Shown piece after piece: positions 53,384 to 61,386 of a DNA stretch of 64,000 bases; the stretch's first letter is position 1, and each line of letters begins with the position of its first letter. This DNA comes from Roseibium aquae. Lineage in GTDB: Bacteria > Pseudomonadota > Alphaproteobacteria > Rhizobiales > Stappiaceae. Made by a program: the position numbers and the translations under genes. The stretch spans positions 290,823-354,822 of the forward strand of contig NZ_VXDC01000004.1 in the NCBI RefSeq assembly GCF_008711285.1, given 5' to 3'. Below the pieces are notes generated by a model. The model did not search any database, was not told the DNA's origin, and saw only the letters and a program-made list of their open reading frames with translations.

Positions 53384-53667
53384 GCGACCTTCCTTTCAAG
53401 AGTAAATTTGGCGGTCAGCACAGCGTCGATCACGGCCGCGAATTCCGGTGCGAGGTCGGGGTTCCGGCGGTAGCGCACCCATTGCGCATCGCGCCTGTCC
53501 AGCACGAGGCCAGCCTCACGCAGCACCTTCATGTGCCGCGACATCCGGCTCTGGCTCGCGTCGAGCCGCGCCATCAATTCGCAGACGCAATGCTCGGCCC
53601 CGCCCCAGAGAAGGGCGAGCGCGGCGCGGCGGGTCGGATCACAAATGGCTGTGAGTACATCCTGCAT
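53380..53667 (-). CDS. ArsR-family metalloregulator with CVC metal site
   Basis: 95 residues; the metal-binding helix HCVCELMARLDASQSRMSRHMKVLREAGLV carries the classical C-V-C pair of the E. coli-type ArsR site, and the wing is DRRDAQWVRYRRNP. It represses metalloid resistance genes until arsenite or a similar ligand binds. Upstream lies a 16-bp perfect palindrome (53679-53694), probably its operator. Confidence 0.9.
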   Translation of the reverse strand: MQDVLTAICDPTRRAALALLWGGAEHCVCELMARLDASQSRMSRHMKVLREAGLVLDRRDAQWVRYRRNPDLAPEFAAVIDAVLTAKFTLERKVA

Positions 53668-53678
53668 GGCGACTGGTT

Positions 53679-53694
53679 ATGCGCAATTGCGCAT
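53679..53694. promoter_or_regulatory. Perfect 16-bp palindrome, candidate ArsR operator
   Basis: ATGCGCAATTGCGCAT is self-complementary and lies 12 bp before the ArsR start. GCGCATATGCGC overlaps it at 53689-53700, so the site may bind two dimers. Confidence 0.65.
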
Positions 53695-53834
53695 ATGCGC
53701 CTTGATCGATATCAACTTCCCCCGAGCGCCACGGCCAGGAACACCCAGCGGAGCGTATCGAGATACCGGGACAGCGGCAGGGTCGCGGTCTGGGTCTCGG
53801 CCAGGACGCCCTGCGCTACACCGACCCGCCGCAG

Positions 53835-54602
53835 TCAGTTGCGCCGCAACACCTGCATCCAGCCGAGGCTGTCGCTGGTGGGGCCCGTGACCTTGTATTC
53901 GGCACCGAGGGGTACAATCCAACCAAGCGCCGAGATCTCGGCGAAGACGGGGCCAAGATCGAGCTCGCCATGGCCGGGTGGGCCACGATCGGGGACGGAG
54001 GCAAACTGGATGTGGCCGATAATCGGCATAAGCGCTCGCAGGCGACCAATCACGTCGCCCTCGGTCCGGCCGACATGGTAGCAGTCGAACATCAGCTTGA
54101 GGTTCGACGCGCCGACACCGGCGATGATCTCGGCCGCCTGCCCGGTCCGGTTCAGGAAGTACCCCGGCGCGTCCCACGGGTTGAGGGGCTCGATCAGGAT
54201 AATACGGTTCGGCCCCGCCCGCTCGCAGGCATAGCGCAGATTGGCAGTGAAGGCGGCCTCCGCCGCCGCGCCCTCGGCACAGCCCGCCATGACATGGACG
54301 GCGCGCGCGTCCACGGCTTCGGCATAGCTCAGCGCCTCGTCGATAGCGGCGCGCGCCTCAACCTCGCGGCCTGGCAGCGCTGCAAGACCGTTTTCGCCCG
54401 AAGCCACGTTTCCGCGGCGGGTGTTGAGGCCGAGCATGGGCAGGCCCGTCTCGGCCAACGCAGCGGCCACATCGGCGGCGGGCGTGTTGTAGGGCCAGTG
54501 GCATTCCACGGCGTCGAACCCAGCGCGGGCGGCGGCGCAGATGGCGTCGCGCAAGCTGAGCTCCGTCCAGAGAAAGCCGAGATTGGCGGAAAAGCGCGTC
54601 AT
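53835..54602 (-). CDS. otnI: 2-oxo-tetronate isomerase OtnI (hydroxypyruvate isomerase family)
   Basis: TIM-barrel isomerase of 255 residues from ATG 54602, which overlaps the otnC stop. Family marks are MTRFSANLGFLWTELSLRDAI, ECHWPYN, LNTRRGNVASGENGLAALPG, RIILIEPLNPWDAPGYFL (catalytic/metal glutamate), MFDCYHVGRTEGD and LGAEYKV. It would isomerise 2-oxo-tetronate to 3-oxo-tetronate for OtnK. A longer open upstream frame is the shadow of otnC. It is the last gene of the operon. Confidence 0.88.
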   Translation of the reverse strand: MTRFSANLGFLWTELSLRDAICAAARAGFDAVECHWPYNTPAADVAAALAETGLPMLGLNTRRGNVASGENGLAALPGREVEARAAIDEALSYAEAVDARAVHVMAGCAEGAAAEAAFTANLRYACERAGPNRIILIEPLNPWDAPGYFLNRTGQAAEIIAGVGASNLKLMFDCYHVGRTEGDVIGRLRALMPIIGHIQFASVPDRGPPGHGELDLGPVFAEISALGWIVPLGAEYKVTGPTSDSLGWMQVLRRN

Positions 54603-55246
54603 GCGTCCCATTCCACATTGAACGCGGTGACAACGGCCCGCACCTGTTCGGGGTCGAGCACACGGGCGTCCGTGCCGCGCAGGAGAAGGGCGAGCCGCGC
54701 CGTCGCCTCCAGCTCTTCGATGGCGGTGCAGGCCGCCTCCGCGTCGCGGCCGGCCACCACCGGGCCGTGATTGGCCAACATCACCGCGCTGCGCTTGCCC
54801 GCGAGGCCGCGCACCGCTCTGCCCATCGCAGGATCGCCGGGCAGATAGAACGGCAAGAGCTTCACTCGCCCCAGCTTCATGATCGCATAGGGAGTGAGCG
54901 GCGGCAGGAAATCGTCGGGGTCCACCTCGGGCAGCATGGAGAGCGCGACGGAGTGACACGAATGCAGATGCACCACCGCGCCCGCCGTCCCGCGGGTGTC
55001 GTAGAAGGCACTGTGCAGGGGCATTTCCTTGGTCGGCGGATCGCCACCGATCAGGTGGCCCTCTGCGTCGAAACGGCTGAGCCGGGCGGGGTCCAGCCGC
55101 CCGAAGCTGGTACCCGTGGGCGAGACGAGCAACCCGCCATCCTCGGTCCGGGCCGAGATGTTGCCGGTGCTGCCATGGGTCAGGCCGCGGTCGAAGAGCG
55201 ATTTCGCCAGATCGCAGATCTGCTCACGCAAGGTCGTTTCGCTCAT
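54599..55246 (-). CDS. otnC: 3-oxo-tetronate 4-phosphate decarboxylase OtnC (class II aldolase fold)
   Basis: 215-residue AraD-type aldolase/epimerase-fold enzyme: GLTHGSTGNISAR, zinc ligands in VHLHSCHSVALS and LANHGPVVAG, and the substrate-phosphate loop around LLVSPTGTSFGRLDP. Converts 3-oxo-tetronate 4-phosphate to dihydroxyacetone phosphate with loss of CO2. It is overlapped 4 bp at both ends by otnK and otnI. Confidence 0.9.
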   Translation of the reverse strand: MSETTLREQICDLAKSLFDRGLTHGSTGNISARTEDGGLLVSPTGTSFGRLDPARLSRFDAEGHLIGGDPPTKEMPLHSAFYDTRGTAGAVVHLHSCHSVALSMLPEVDPDDFLPPLTPYAIMKLGRVKLLPFYLPGDPAMGRAVRGLAGKRSAVMLANHGPVVAGRDAEAACTAIEELEATARLALLLRGTDARVLDPEQVRAVVTAFNVEWDA

Positions 55247-56487
55247 ATACCCCCCGACAGCACCGCGTCAGCCTTTTCGAAGAAATCCTCGGCCCCGAAG
55301 TTGCCCGATTTAAGCGCAACCACCAGATCGGGACCGGCGCGCAGCGCGGGGACGCCCGGAGCGATCTCGGGGCCGATCTGGAGATGGTTGAGCGCGAGGC
55401 CTTCGATGACCGCGCCCGACGTTTCGCCGCCCGCGATGGTCAGCCGGGTGAGGCCGCCCCCCGCAACGAGGCGGCGCGCGACCTCTGCGAAGAAGCCCTC
55501 AAGCGCGGTGGCGGCCGTCTCACGGCCGAAGCGGTCTTGCACGCGGGCGACCTCGGCCGGATCGGCGGAGCTATAGGCGAGCGGCAGGCCGTCCTGCGCG
55601 AGGATCCAGTCGGCGATGTCGGCGGCACTCAGCCGGCCCTCGATTACCTCGGCGCCGGGGATTTCGCGGGCTGGGTGGCGGGCGGCGTGGCGGGCGACCT
55701 GCGCGCGGGTGGCGTTGGAGCAGGAACCCGAGAGGATCGCCCCCCGGCCCGGCTGGCCCTGCCAGGGCACAGGCGCGGGCGTGCAGCCGAAATTCGCAGG
55801 CAGGCCGATGGCGATGCCGGAGCCGCCGGTGATCAGCGGCAGGTCGGCCGCGGCCCGCCCGATGGCCACCAGATCGGCGTCGCGCAGCGCGTCGACAACG
55901 ATGAGACGGTGGCCCTTCGCGTGCTGGGCGTCGAGCGCTTCGACGATCCGGCCTGGCCCGGCAAAGACATCAGCGGCGGGAACATGGCCAACGGAATAGC
56001 TTGTCTGGGCGGCAAGCCAGCGGCGAATGTCGGGATCGGTCATCGGTGTCAGCGGATGGTTCTGCATGCCCGACTCGTTCAACAGGCGATCGGCGACAAA
56101 GAGATGCCCCTGGTAGATCGAGCGCCCGGCGCCGGGAAAAGCGGGGCAGACAACGACCTTGGGCGCATCCAGTGCCTCGGCCAGCGCGTCGGCGACGGGA
56201 CCGATGTTGCCCTCGGGCGTCGAATCGAAGGTCGAGCAATACTTGAAGAGGATCTGTTCGCAGCCCTGCGCGCGCAACCAGTCGAGGGCGGCGAGCGATT
56301 GGCGCACTGCCTCGGCAGCAGGGATCGAGCGTGTCTTGAGGGCGACCACGCCCGCCTCGACGTTTTGGGCCGCGGGCCCGTCTGGGATCCCGCAGTACTG
56401 CACGACGCGCATGCCACCCTTGGCCAGAGTGTTGGCCAGATCGCTGGATCCGGTGAAATCATCGCCGATGCAGCCCAGCCGCATCAC
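55243..56487 (-). CDS. otnK: 3-oxo-tetronate kinase OtnK (DUF1537)
   Basis: Two-domain four-carbon acid sugar kinase, 414 residues. The N-terminal domain starts IGDDFTGSSDLANTLAKGG and continues LFKYCSTFDSTPEGNIGPVADAL, the family substrate motif. The C-terminal nucleotide domain has GSCSNATRAQ, TIAGGETSGAVI and PLRAGPDLVVALKSGNFGAEDFF. It phosphorylates 3-oxo-tetronate with ATP at C4. It overlaps ltnD by 4 bp. Confidence 0.92.
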   Translation of the reverse strand: MMRLGCIGDDFTGSSDLANTLAKGGMRVVQYCGIPDGPAAQNVEAGVVALKTRSIPAAEAVRQSLAALDWLRAQGCEQILFKYCSTFDSTPEGNIGPVADALAEALDAPKVVVCPAFPGAGRSIYQGHLFVADRLLNESGMQNHPLTPMTDPDIRRWLAAQTSYSVGHVPAADVFAGPGRIVEALDAQHAKGHRLIVVDALRDADLVAIGRAAADLPLITGGSGIAIGLPANFGCTPAPVPWQGQPGRGAILSGSCSNATRAQVARHAARHPAREIPGAEVIEGRLSAADIADWILAQDGLPLAYSSADPAEVARVQDRFGRETAATALEGFFAEVARRLVAGGGLTRLTIAGGETSGAVIEGLALNHLQIGPEIAPGVPALRAGPDLVVALKSGNFGAEDFFEKADAVLSGGI

Positions 56488-57368
56488 CCTTCTCCCGGCA
56501 GGGTCAGGCCCGCGTTGCGGGCGTAGACCTTGACAACGGCGGAGTCATCCTCGTGACCCAGCCCCATGCCCGCCGCGGCGAGGTATTGCTGGAGCGCGGC
56601 AGCCGTGATCGGCGCGCTGAACCGCGCGTTGCGCGCGATGTCGAGCACGATGCCGAGGTCCTTGGGCCAGATGTTGACCTGGCTGTGGGGCGTGTAGTCG
56701 CCGGTCGCGATATGGGGCGCGCGGTTCTCCAGCATCCAGCTGGTGCCGGCGCATCGAGGGATGACTTCGAGGAATGTCTCGGGTGTGATGCCTTGCGTCA
56801 TGGCGAAGGTCATCGCCTCCGCCATGGTGGCGATGTGGACACCCGCAAGCAACTGGTTCACCGCTTTCATCGCCGATGCGGGACCAGCATGATCGCCCAG
56901 CTCAAACACCGTCTCTGCCATGGCGTTGAGCGCAGGGCGCGCGGCAGCAAAGGCATCGGGCGTGCCTGCGGCCATGATCGTGAGTTGCCCCGCCGCGGCC
57001 TTGCCCGCGCCACCCGAAATTGGCGCATCGAGATAGTGAAGGCCCATGGCCTGCGCCTCTGCCTCCATCTCGCGGGCGAAAGCAGGCGCGACTGTGGCGC
57101 AGCCGAGGATGACGCCACCGGGCGCAAGGCGGGACGCGAGACCGCCCTCGCCGAAGATCGCCGCGCGGCTTTGCTCGGCGTTCAAAACGACTGATACGGC
57201 GATGTCGCTGGCAGGGCTGCCCTCGCCCCGTGCCTGCCCACCCGCGGCGACCAGAGCCGCCAGCCGCTCGGCGCTTGGGTCCGTGCCGTGAACTTCGTGG
57301 CCTGCGCGCAGGCAGGATGCGGCCATGCCGGACCCCATCGAGCCGAGACCGGCGAAGTGAATGATCAT
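56484..57368 (-). CDS. ltnD: L-threonate dehydrogenase LtnD (beta-hydroxyacid dehydrogenase family)
   Basis: NAD-dependent dehydrogenase of 294 residues from ATG 57368. Motifs are FAGLGSMGSGMAASCLRAG (Rossmann), DAPISGGAGKAAAGQLTIMAAG (substrate loop), the catalytic lysine in SAMKAVNQLLAGVH and a final KDLGIVLD. Oxidises L-threonate at C2 to 2-oxo-tetronate for OtnI. It begins 2 bp after the DctM stop. The long open frame reaching 58703 is an antisense-free shadow of DctM. Confidence 0.9.
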   Translation of the reverse strand: MIIHFAGLGSMGSGMAASCLRAGHEVHGTDPSAERLAALVAAGGQARGEGSPASDIAVSVVLNAEQSRAAIFGEGGLASRLAPGGVILGCATVAPAFAREMEAEAQAMGLHYLDAPISGGAGKAAAGQLTIMAAGTPDAFAAARPALNAMAETVFELGDHAGPASAMKAVNQLLAGVHIATMAEAMTFAMTQGITPETFLEVIPRCAGTSWMLENRAPHIATGDYTPHSQVNIWPKDLGIVLDIARNARFSAPITAAALQQYLAAAGMGLGHEDDSAVVKVYARNAGLTLPGEG

Positions 57369-57370
57369 GT

Positions 57371-58651
57371 TCAGAGCCCCATGATAGTTTGCATTGGCCA
57401 AAGCGAGACCGCCGGGACATAGGTGACGATCATCAGTGCGGCGAAGACGGTCAGAACAAACCACAGGAGTTGCGGAATGATCCGCTCCACCGGGATGTTG
57501 GCGACCGAGCAGGCCGCGAAGAGGTTCACGCCCAGGGGCGGCGTGATCATGCCCAACGCGAGGTTCAAGACCATGATCAGGCCGAAATGCACCGGGTCGA
57601 CGCCATAGGCTACCGCGATGGGGGCGAGGATCGGCGCAAGAACCAGGATCGCGGCCGAAGTCTCGATGAACATGCCGACGATCAGCAGGAGCAGGTTGAC
57701 GACCAGCAGGAACAGGAAGCGTGTCTCGATTACCTCGCGCATCAGGGCCGCGATGTCGTTGGGCAGGCCCGAGCGCGTCACGAGGAAGGAGAAGAGCGCG
57801 GCGGCGGAGATGATCAGCATGATTGCTGAGGTGGCGAGGACGGTTTTCTTCAGCACCTCGGGCAGGTGGTGGAATTTCAGCTCGCGGTAGAAGCCCATGC
57901 CGACCAGAAGGGCCACGACGACGGCCGCCGCGCTGGCCTCGGTCGGCGTGAATACGCCGGTGTAAATGCCGCCGAGGATCGCCACGGGCACCAGCATCGC
58001 CGGCAGCGCCGCCAGCACCGCGGGACCGAGCCGAGGGCGGCCGTCGCCATCCTGCGCGCCGATGCCCCGCAATCGGCAGAGGATCAGCACCAGCGCCATC
58101 AGCGCGCCCGCGACCAGAAGGCCCGGCCCCAGTCCCGCGAGGAAGAGCTGCCCGATCGAGGTATCTGTCGAGACCCCGTAGAGGATCAGCGGGATTGACG
58201 GCGGGATCAGCACGCCCAGCTCCGCCGAGGAGGCTTGGACCGACGCCGCCATGGGCTTGGGGTAGCCGTGTTTCACCATCGCGGGGATCAGGATCGCGCC
58301 GATAGCGAAGGTGGTAGCAACCGATGAGCCCGAGACGGAGGCAAACATCATGCAGGTCAGCACGCAGGTGGCCGCAAGCCCACCCTGCACACCGCCTACG
58401 ATGGCTTTGGCGAGATCTACCAGCCGCTGCGAGATGCCACCGACCGACATCAGATTGCCCGCGAGGATGAACAGCGGGATCGCCATGAGGGGAAAGCTGT
58501 CGAGCCCGGTGAACATGCGCTGCGCCACCAACAGGAGCGGCAGGCGGCCATGCGCCTCGATTCCGATGACCGAGGCAAGGCCAATGGCCACCGCGATGGG
58601 AACGCCGAGCAGGAATAAGATGCCGAGAGAGAGCGCGAGGGCGGTATTCAT
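57371..58651 (-). CDS. TRAP transporter large membrane subunit (erythronate/threonate operon)
   Basis: DctM-family permease, 426 residues, about 12 helices: FTGLDSFPLMAIPLFILAGNLMSVGGI, FASVSGSSVATTFAIGAIL, AELGVLIPPSIPLILYGVSTD and GMITPPLGVNLFAACSVANI. Sodium-driven import of a sugar acid with DctQ/DctP of the same operon. Overlaps dctQ by 4 bp. Confidence 0.92.
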   Translation of the reverse strand: MNTALALSLGILFLLGVPIAVAIGLASVIGIEAHGRLPLLLVAQRMFTGLDSFPLMAIPLFILAGNLMSVGGISQRLVDLAKAIVGGVQGGLAATCVLTCMMFASVSGSSVATTFAIGAILIPAMVKHGYPKPMAASVQASSAELGVLIPPSIPLILYGVSTDTSIGQLFLAGLGPGLLVAGALMALVLILCRLRGIGAQDGDGRPRLGPAVLAALPAMLVPVAILGGIYTGVFTPTEASAAAVVVALLVGMGFYRELKFHHLPEVLKKTVLATSAIMLIISAAALFSFLVTRSGLPNDIAALMREVIETRFLFLLVVNLLLLIVGMFIETSAAILVLAPILAPIAVAYGVDPVHFGLIMVLNLALGMITPPLGVNLFAACSVANIPVERIIPQLLWFVLTVFAALMIVTYVPAVSLWPMQTIMGL

Positions 58652-59181
58652 GCCGCGCCCTCCGCGCGGGTTGTGTCCTCGCGGACGCGGTTCGGCCAGT
58701 CACCGCGCGCGGCGCGGATCATGCAACCCAGAACAGCCATCGAGATGAAAACAGAACCGACCGGCAGGGCCGCATAGACCCATGCGATGGAGATCTGAAG
58801 CGCGGCCAGGGTCTGGGTCACGACGCGCTCGGTCATGGCAAGACCCTGCCAGAACAGGATCGCGAAGAAGATGAGCGTCAACATCATGGAAAGCTGGTAA
58901 AGGGCATGGCCCAGCCGGCGTGGGAGTGCTGTCTGAGTGAATTCGAGCGCGATCATCGTGCCTTCACGAAAGGCTGGCGCGGCGCCAAGGAAGACGGACC
59001 ATATCATCGCCGATCGCGTGATAACTTCGGACCATGTCGAGGGCTGTCCGAAGGCAAATCGCGTCGTCACCTGGAAGACGGCCAGCGCTGTAGCAATCAC
59101 GAGAAACGCGATGGCCGCCCAGAGGGCAATCCGCGTGGTGACTGTTTCAATCTTCAGGAACAGCGACAGGGCGTTTTGCAT
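58648..59181 (-). CDS. TRAP transporter small membrane subunit (erythronate/threonate operon)
   Basis: DctQ-family, 177 residues, four helices (ALWAAIAFLVIATALAVFQVTTRF, WSVFLGAAPAFREGTMIALEF, LSMMLTLIFFAILFWQGLAM, ISIAWVYAALPVGSVFISMAVLG). It lies 94 bp after dctP on the minus strand. Sequence unrelated in detail to the DctQ of the sulfonate operon. Confidence 0.88.
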   Translation of the reverse strand: MQNALSLFLKIETVTTRIALWAAIAFLVIATALAVFQVTTRFAFGQPSTWSEVITRSAMIWSVFLGAAPAFREGTMIALEFTQTALPRRLGHALYQLSMMLTLIFFAILFWQGLAMTERVVTQTLAALQISIAWVYAALPVGSVFISMAVLGCMIRAARGDWPNRVREDTTRAEGAA

Positions 59182-59275
59182 AGCGCGGCTTTCCTCTCAC
59201 CCGGCGTGGTCACGACGGGCCGGCCGGCAATACTGCCGGCCATCCCCATTGCGTTGGGCCATCAGGCCCGCGGTT

Positions 59276-60244
59276 TCATTCGAAGGCGACGATGCGCTCG
59301 ATCAGCTCACTGCCGAACCGGTCGGTGTAGACCGGCCACGCGGCCTCGGCCGCAAGCGCTTGGAAGGGGGCGCGGTCGATCTCGGTAATGACCTCCATCC
59401 CGTTCTCGCGCATCAGGGCGACACCTTCGGCTTCGAGGCGGTCGACCTCGGCACGGGTGGCGGCAGCCGAGGCGGCCGCTGCCTCGCGGAACCAGCCCTG
59501 CTGCTCTTCGGTCAGGCTGTCGAAGAGGATCGGAGAGGCCAGCACAATGGCGGGCGAATAGACATGGCCGGTCAGCGTGACATAGCCCTGCACCTCCCAG
59601 AAGCGCGAAGCGGTGATCACGGTGATCGGGTTCTCCTGCCCGTCGACGACACCCTGCTGCAATGCACCAAACACCTCGGGGAAGGCCATCGGCGTAGGCG
59701 CGGCCCCCATACCCTCGAAGGCAGCCATATGCACGGCGTTCTCCATCGTGCGGAGCTTCAGACCGCTGAGATCGGCCGGCGAAGTGACAGGGCGCTGCGA
59801 GTTGGTCACATGACGGAAGCCATTCTCGGTCCAGGCAAGGCCGACAAGGTCATTTTCGCCGATGGCGTCGAGAAGTTCCTGCCCGATTTCGCCATCGAGC
59901 ACACGGCGGGCGTGGTCATAGTCCCGGAAAAGAAAGGGCAGATCGATGGCCAGAACCTCGGGCACGAAGTTGCCGAGCGGGCCAGTAGAGGTGATGACGA
60001 GGTCGAGCGAGCCGATCTGAAGGCCCTCGATCATGTCGCGCTCTCCACCGAGCTGGCCCGCCGGGGCCTGTTCGCCGGTGAAGGCGCCATCCGAAAGCTC
60101 GGCCAGCGTGTCGAGAAACGCCTGAGCGCCCACGCCGTAGTGCGAAGTGGGCGAAAGCGAATGGCCGATCACGAGGTTGTCTTGCGCCTGTGCCGCACCC
60201 ATAAGGGCGATGGCCGAAATGGCGCCGAAAATATAGTGTTTCAT
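59276..60244 (-). CDS. TRAP transporter substrate-binding protein (erythronate/threonate operon)
   Basis: DctP-family, 322 residues with a Sec signal peptide (IFGAISAIALMGAAQAQ), unlike the Tat-exported counterpart in the sulfonate operon. It shows PAGQLGGERDMIEGLQIGSLDL and the ligand-binding arginine region LSGLKLRTMENAVHMAAFEGMGAAPTPMAFPEVFGALQQGVVDGQENP. Ligand inferred from the operon: D-erythronate and/or L-threonate. Lies 40 bp after denD. Confidence 0.9.
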   Translation of the reverse strand: MKHYIFGAISAIALMGAAQAQDNLVIGHSLSPTSHYGVGAQAFLDTLAELSDGAFTGEQAPAGQLGGERDMIEGLQIGSLDLVITSTGPLGNFVPEVLAIDLPFLFRDYDHARRVLDGEIGQELLDAIGENDLVGLAWTENGFRHVTNSQRPVTSPADLSGLKLRTMENAVHMAAFEGMGAAPTPMAFPEVFGALQQGVVDGQENPITVITASRFWEVQGYVTLTGHVYSPAIVLASPILFDSLTEEQQGWFREAAAASAAATRAEVDRLEAEGVALMRENGMEVITEIDRAPFQALAAEAAWPVYTDRFGSELIERIVAFE

Positions 60245-60284
60245 CTTTGTCTCTCTCCCTGCTTAGTATCCGTCGCGCCCCCCC

Positions 60285-61271
60285 TCAGGCTGCGCGCTCC
60301 ATGCGGCGGCGATGCTCTTCGATCAGCGCCGCAATTCCTGTGTTCGGTTCAAAGCCCAGCGCGCGGGCGCGCGGGCAGAGGATCTCGCCAGGCCAGGATG
60401 TCACGATCGTCTCGATTGCCCTGTCTGGCTCGGGCGTTATCCGCGCCGCCACATCATCGCCTGCGATCCGCGCAAGCGTGTCGATCATCCCGCCCACGGT
60501 GACGGCAATGCCCGGCAGGGTCAACGTGGTGTCGGCCCCGAGTGCAGCCTGCTCCAGCGCGCAGGCGCGCAACGTGTATTCGAGCGCCTTGTCGGGCGAA
60601 GCCAGGTGCAGGCGCAGGTCGCGCCCAACGGGCAGCGTGGCGGGCAGGCCGGCAAGCGGCTCGCGCAGGATGCCGCTGGCAAAGCTCGAGGCCGCGCGGT
60701 TGGGCGCGCCGGGCCGGATCGAGATGGTGGGAAACCGCAGCGAGCGCCCGCGAATGATACCGCGCCGAGTGGCGTCGCGCACCAGCAATTCGCCCATCAA
60801 TTTTTGGGTGCCGTAGGAGGATCGCGGCGCAGGCAGGGTATCCTCGGTGATGGTGTCGTTGGCGGCGCAGGAGAAAACCGCGACCGACGACGAGAAGATA
60901 AAGACGGGGGGCCGGGCCATCCGGCGGCACGCCTCTATCAGGGCGAGCGTGCCCTGCAGGTTAACGGACATGCCGAGATCCCAGTCTGCCTCTGCCTGCC
61001 CCGAGACGACGGCAGCGAGATGGATGACGAGATCAGGCGCATCCGAGATGATACGGTCCAGAACCGGGGTGTCGAGCAGGCCGCCAGCCAGCGGATGGAC
61101 GCGAGCGCGCCCCTCGGCCAGCTGCGCGAGCGGTTCGGCGGCGATGTCGATGGCGAGGATGGCGGACACCCGTCGTGTAGCGCCGTCCAGTATGACGGTG
61201 TCCGCACTGGCCAAGGCCTCCACCACCATGCGGCCGATGAAACCTGCAGCCCCTGTCACAACGATTCTCAT
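60285..61271 (-). CDS. denD: D-erythronate dehydrogenase DenD (extended SDR)
   Basis: NAD-dependent extended SDR of 328 residues from ATG 61271, which has GGAGGG upstream. Motifs are VVTGAAGFIGRMVVEAL, LVIHLAAVVSGQAEADWDLGMSVNLQGT, FSSSVAVF and the catalytic pair in SSYGTQKLMGELLV. DenD oxidises D-erythronate at C2 to 2-oxo-tetronate, giving a second entry besides LtnD. It is first in the operon, next to the LacI-operator promoter. Confidence 0.9.
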   Translation of the reverse strand: MRIVVTGAAGFIGRMVVEALASADTVILDGATRRVSAILAIDIAAEPLAQLAEGRARVHPLAGGLLDTPVLDRIISDAPDLVIHLAAVVSGQAEADWDLGMSVNLQGTLALIEACRRMARPPVFIFSSSVAVFSCAANDTITEDTLPAPRSSYGTQKLMGELLVRDATRRGIIRGRSLRFPTISIRPGAPNRAASSFASGILREPLAGLPATLPVGRDLRLHLASPDKALEYTLRACALEQAALGADTTLTLPGIAVTVGGMIDTLARIAGDDVAARITPEPDRAIETIVTSWPGEILCPRARALGFEPNTGIAALIEEHRRRMERAA

Positions 61272-61294
61272 CGACTGTCCCTCCTCCCATCGCA

Positions 61295-61323
61295 ATTCTG
61301 ACAAATAATGACAGCGCTGTCAA
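61295..61323 (-). promoter_or_regulatory. Promoter and LacI-type operator of the erythronate operon
   Basis: On the minus strand TTGACA (61318-61323), 17-bp spacer, CAGAAT (61295-61300). The perfect palindrome TGACAGCGCTGTCA (61309-61322) overlaps the -35 and spacer, so the divergent LacI protein would block initiation. Confidence 0.78.
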
Positions 61324-61372
61324 AGACGTTTGCTTTTCAGCAGCGTTTCATGAATTATCGTGAAAATCGATA

Positions 61373-61386
61373 TGGTAGCGCTGTTA
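61373..61386 (+). promoter_or_regulatory. Second LacI-type operator at the start of the erythronate lacI gene
   Basis: TGGTAGCGCTGTTA shares the AGCGCT core and ten of 14 positions with the upstream operator (centres 64 bp apart) and ends at the first base of the lacI start. Fits autoregulation or looping. Confidence 0.6.
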
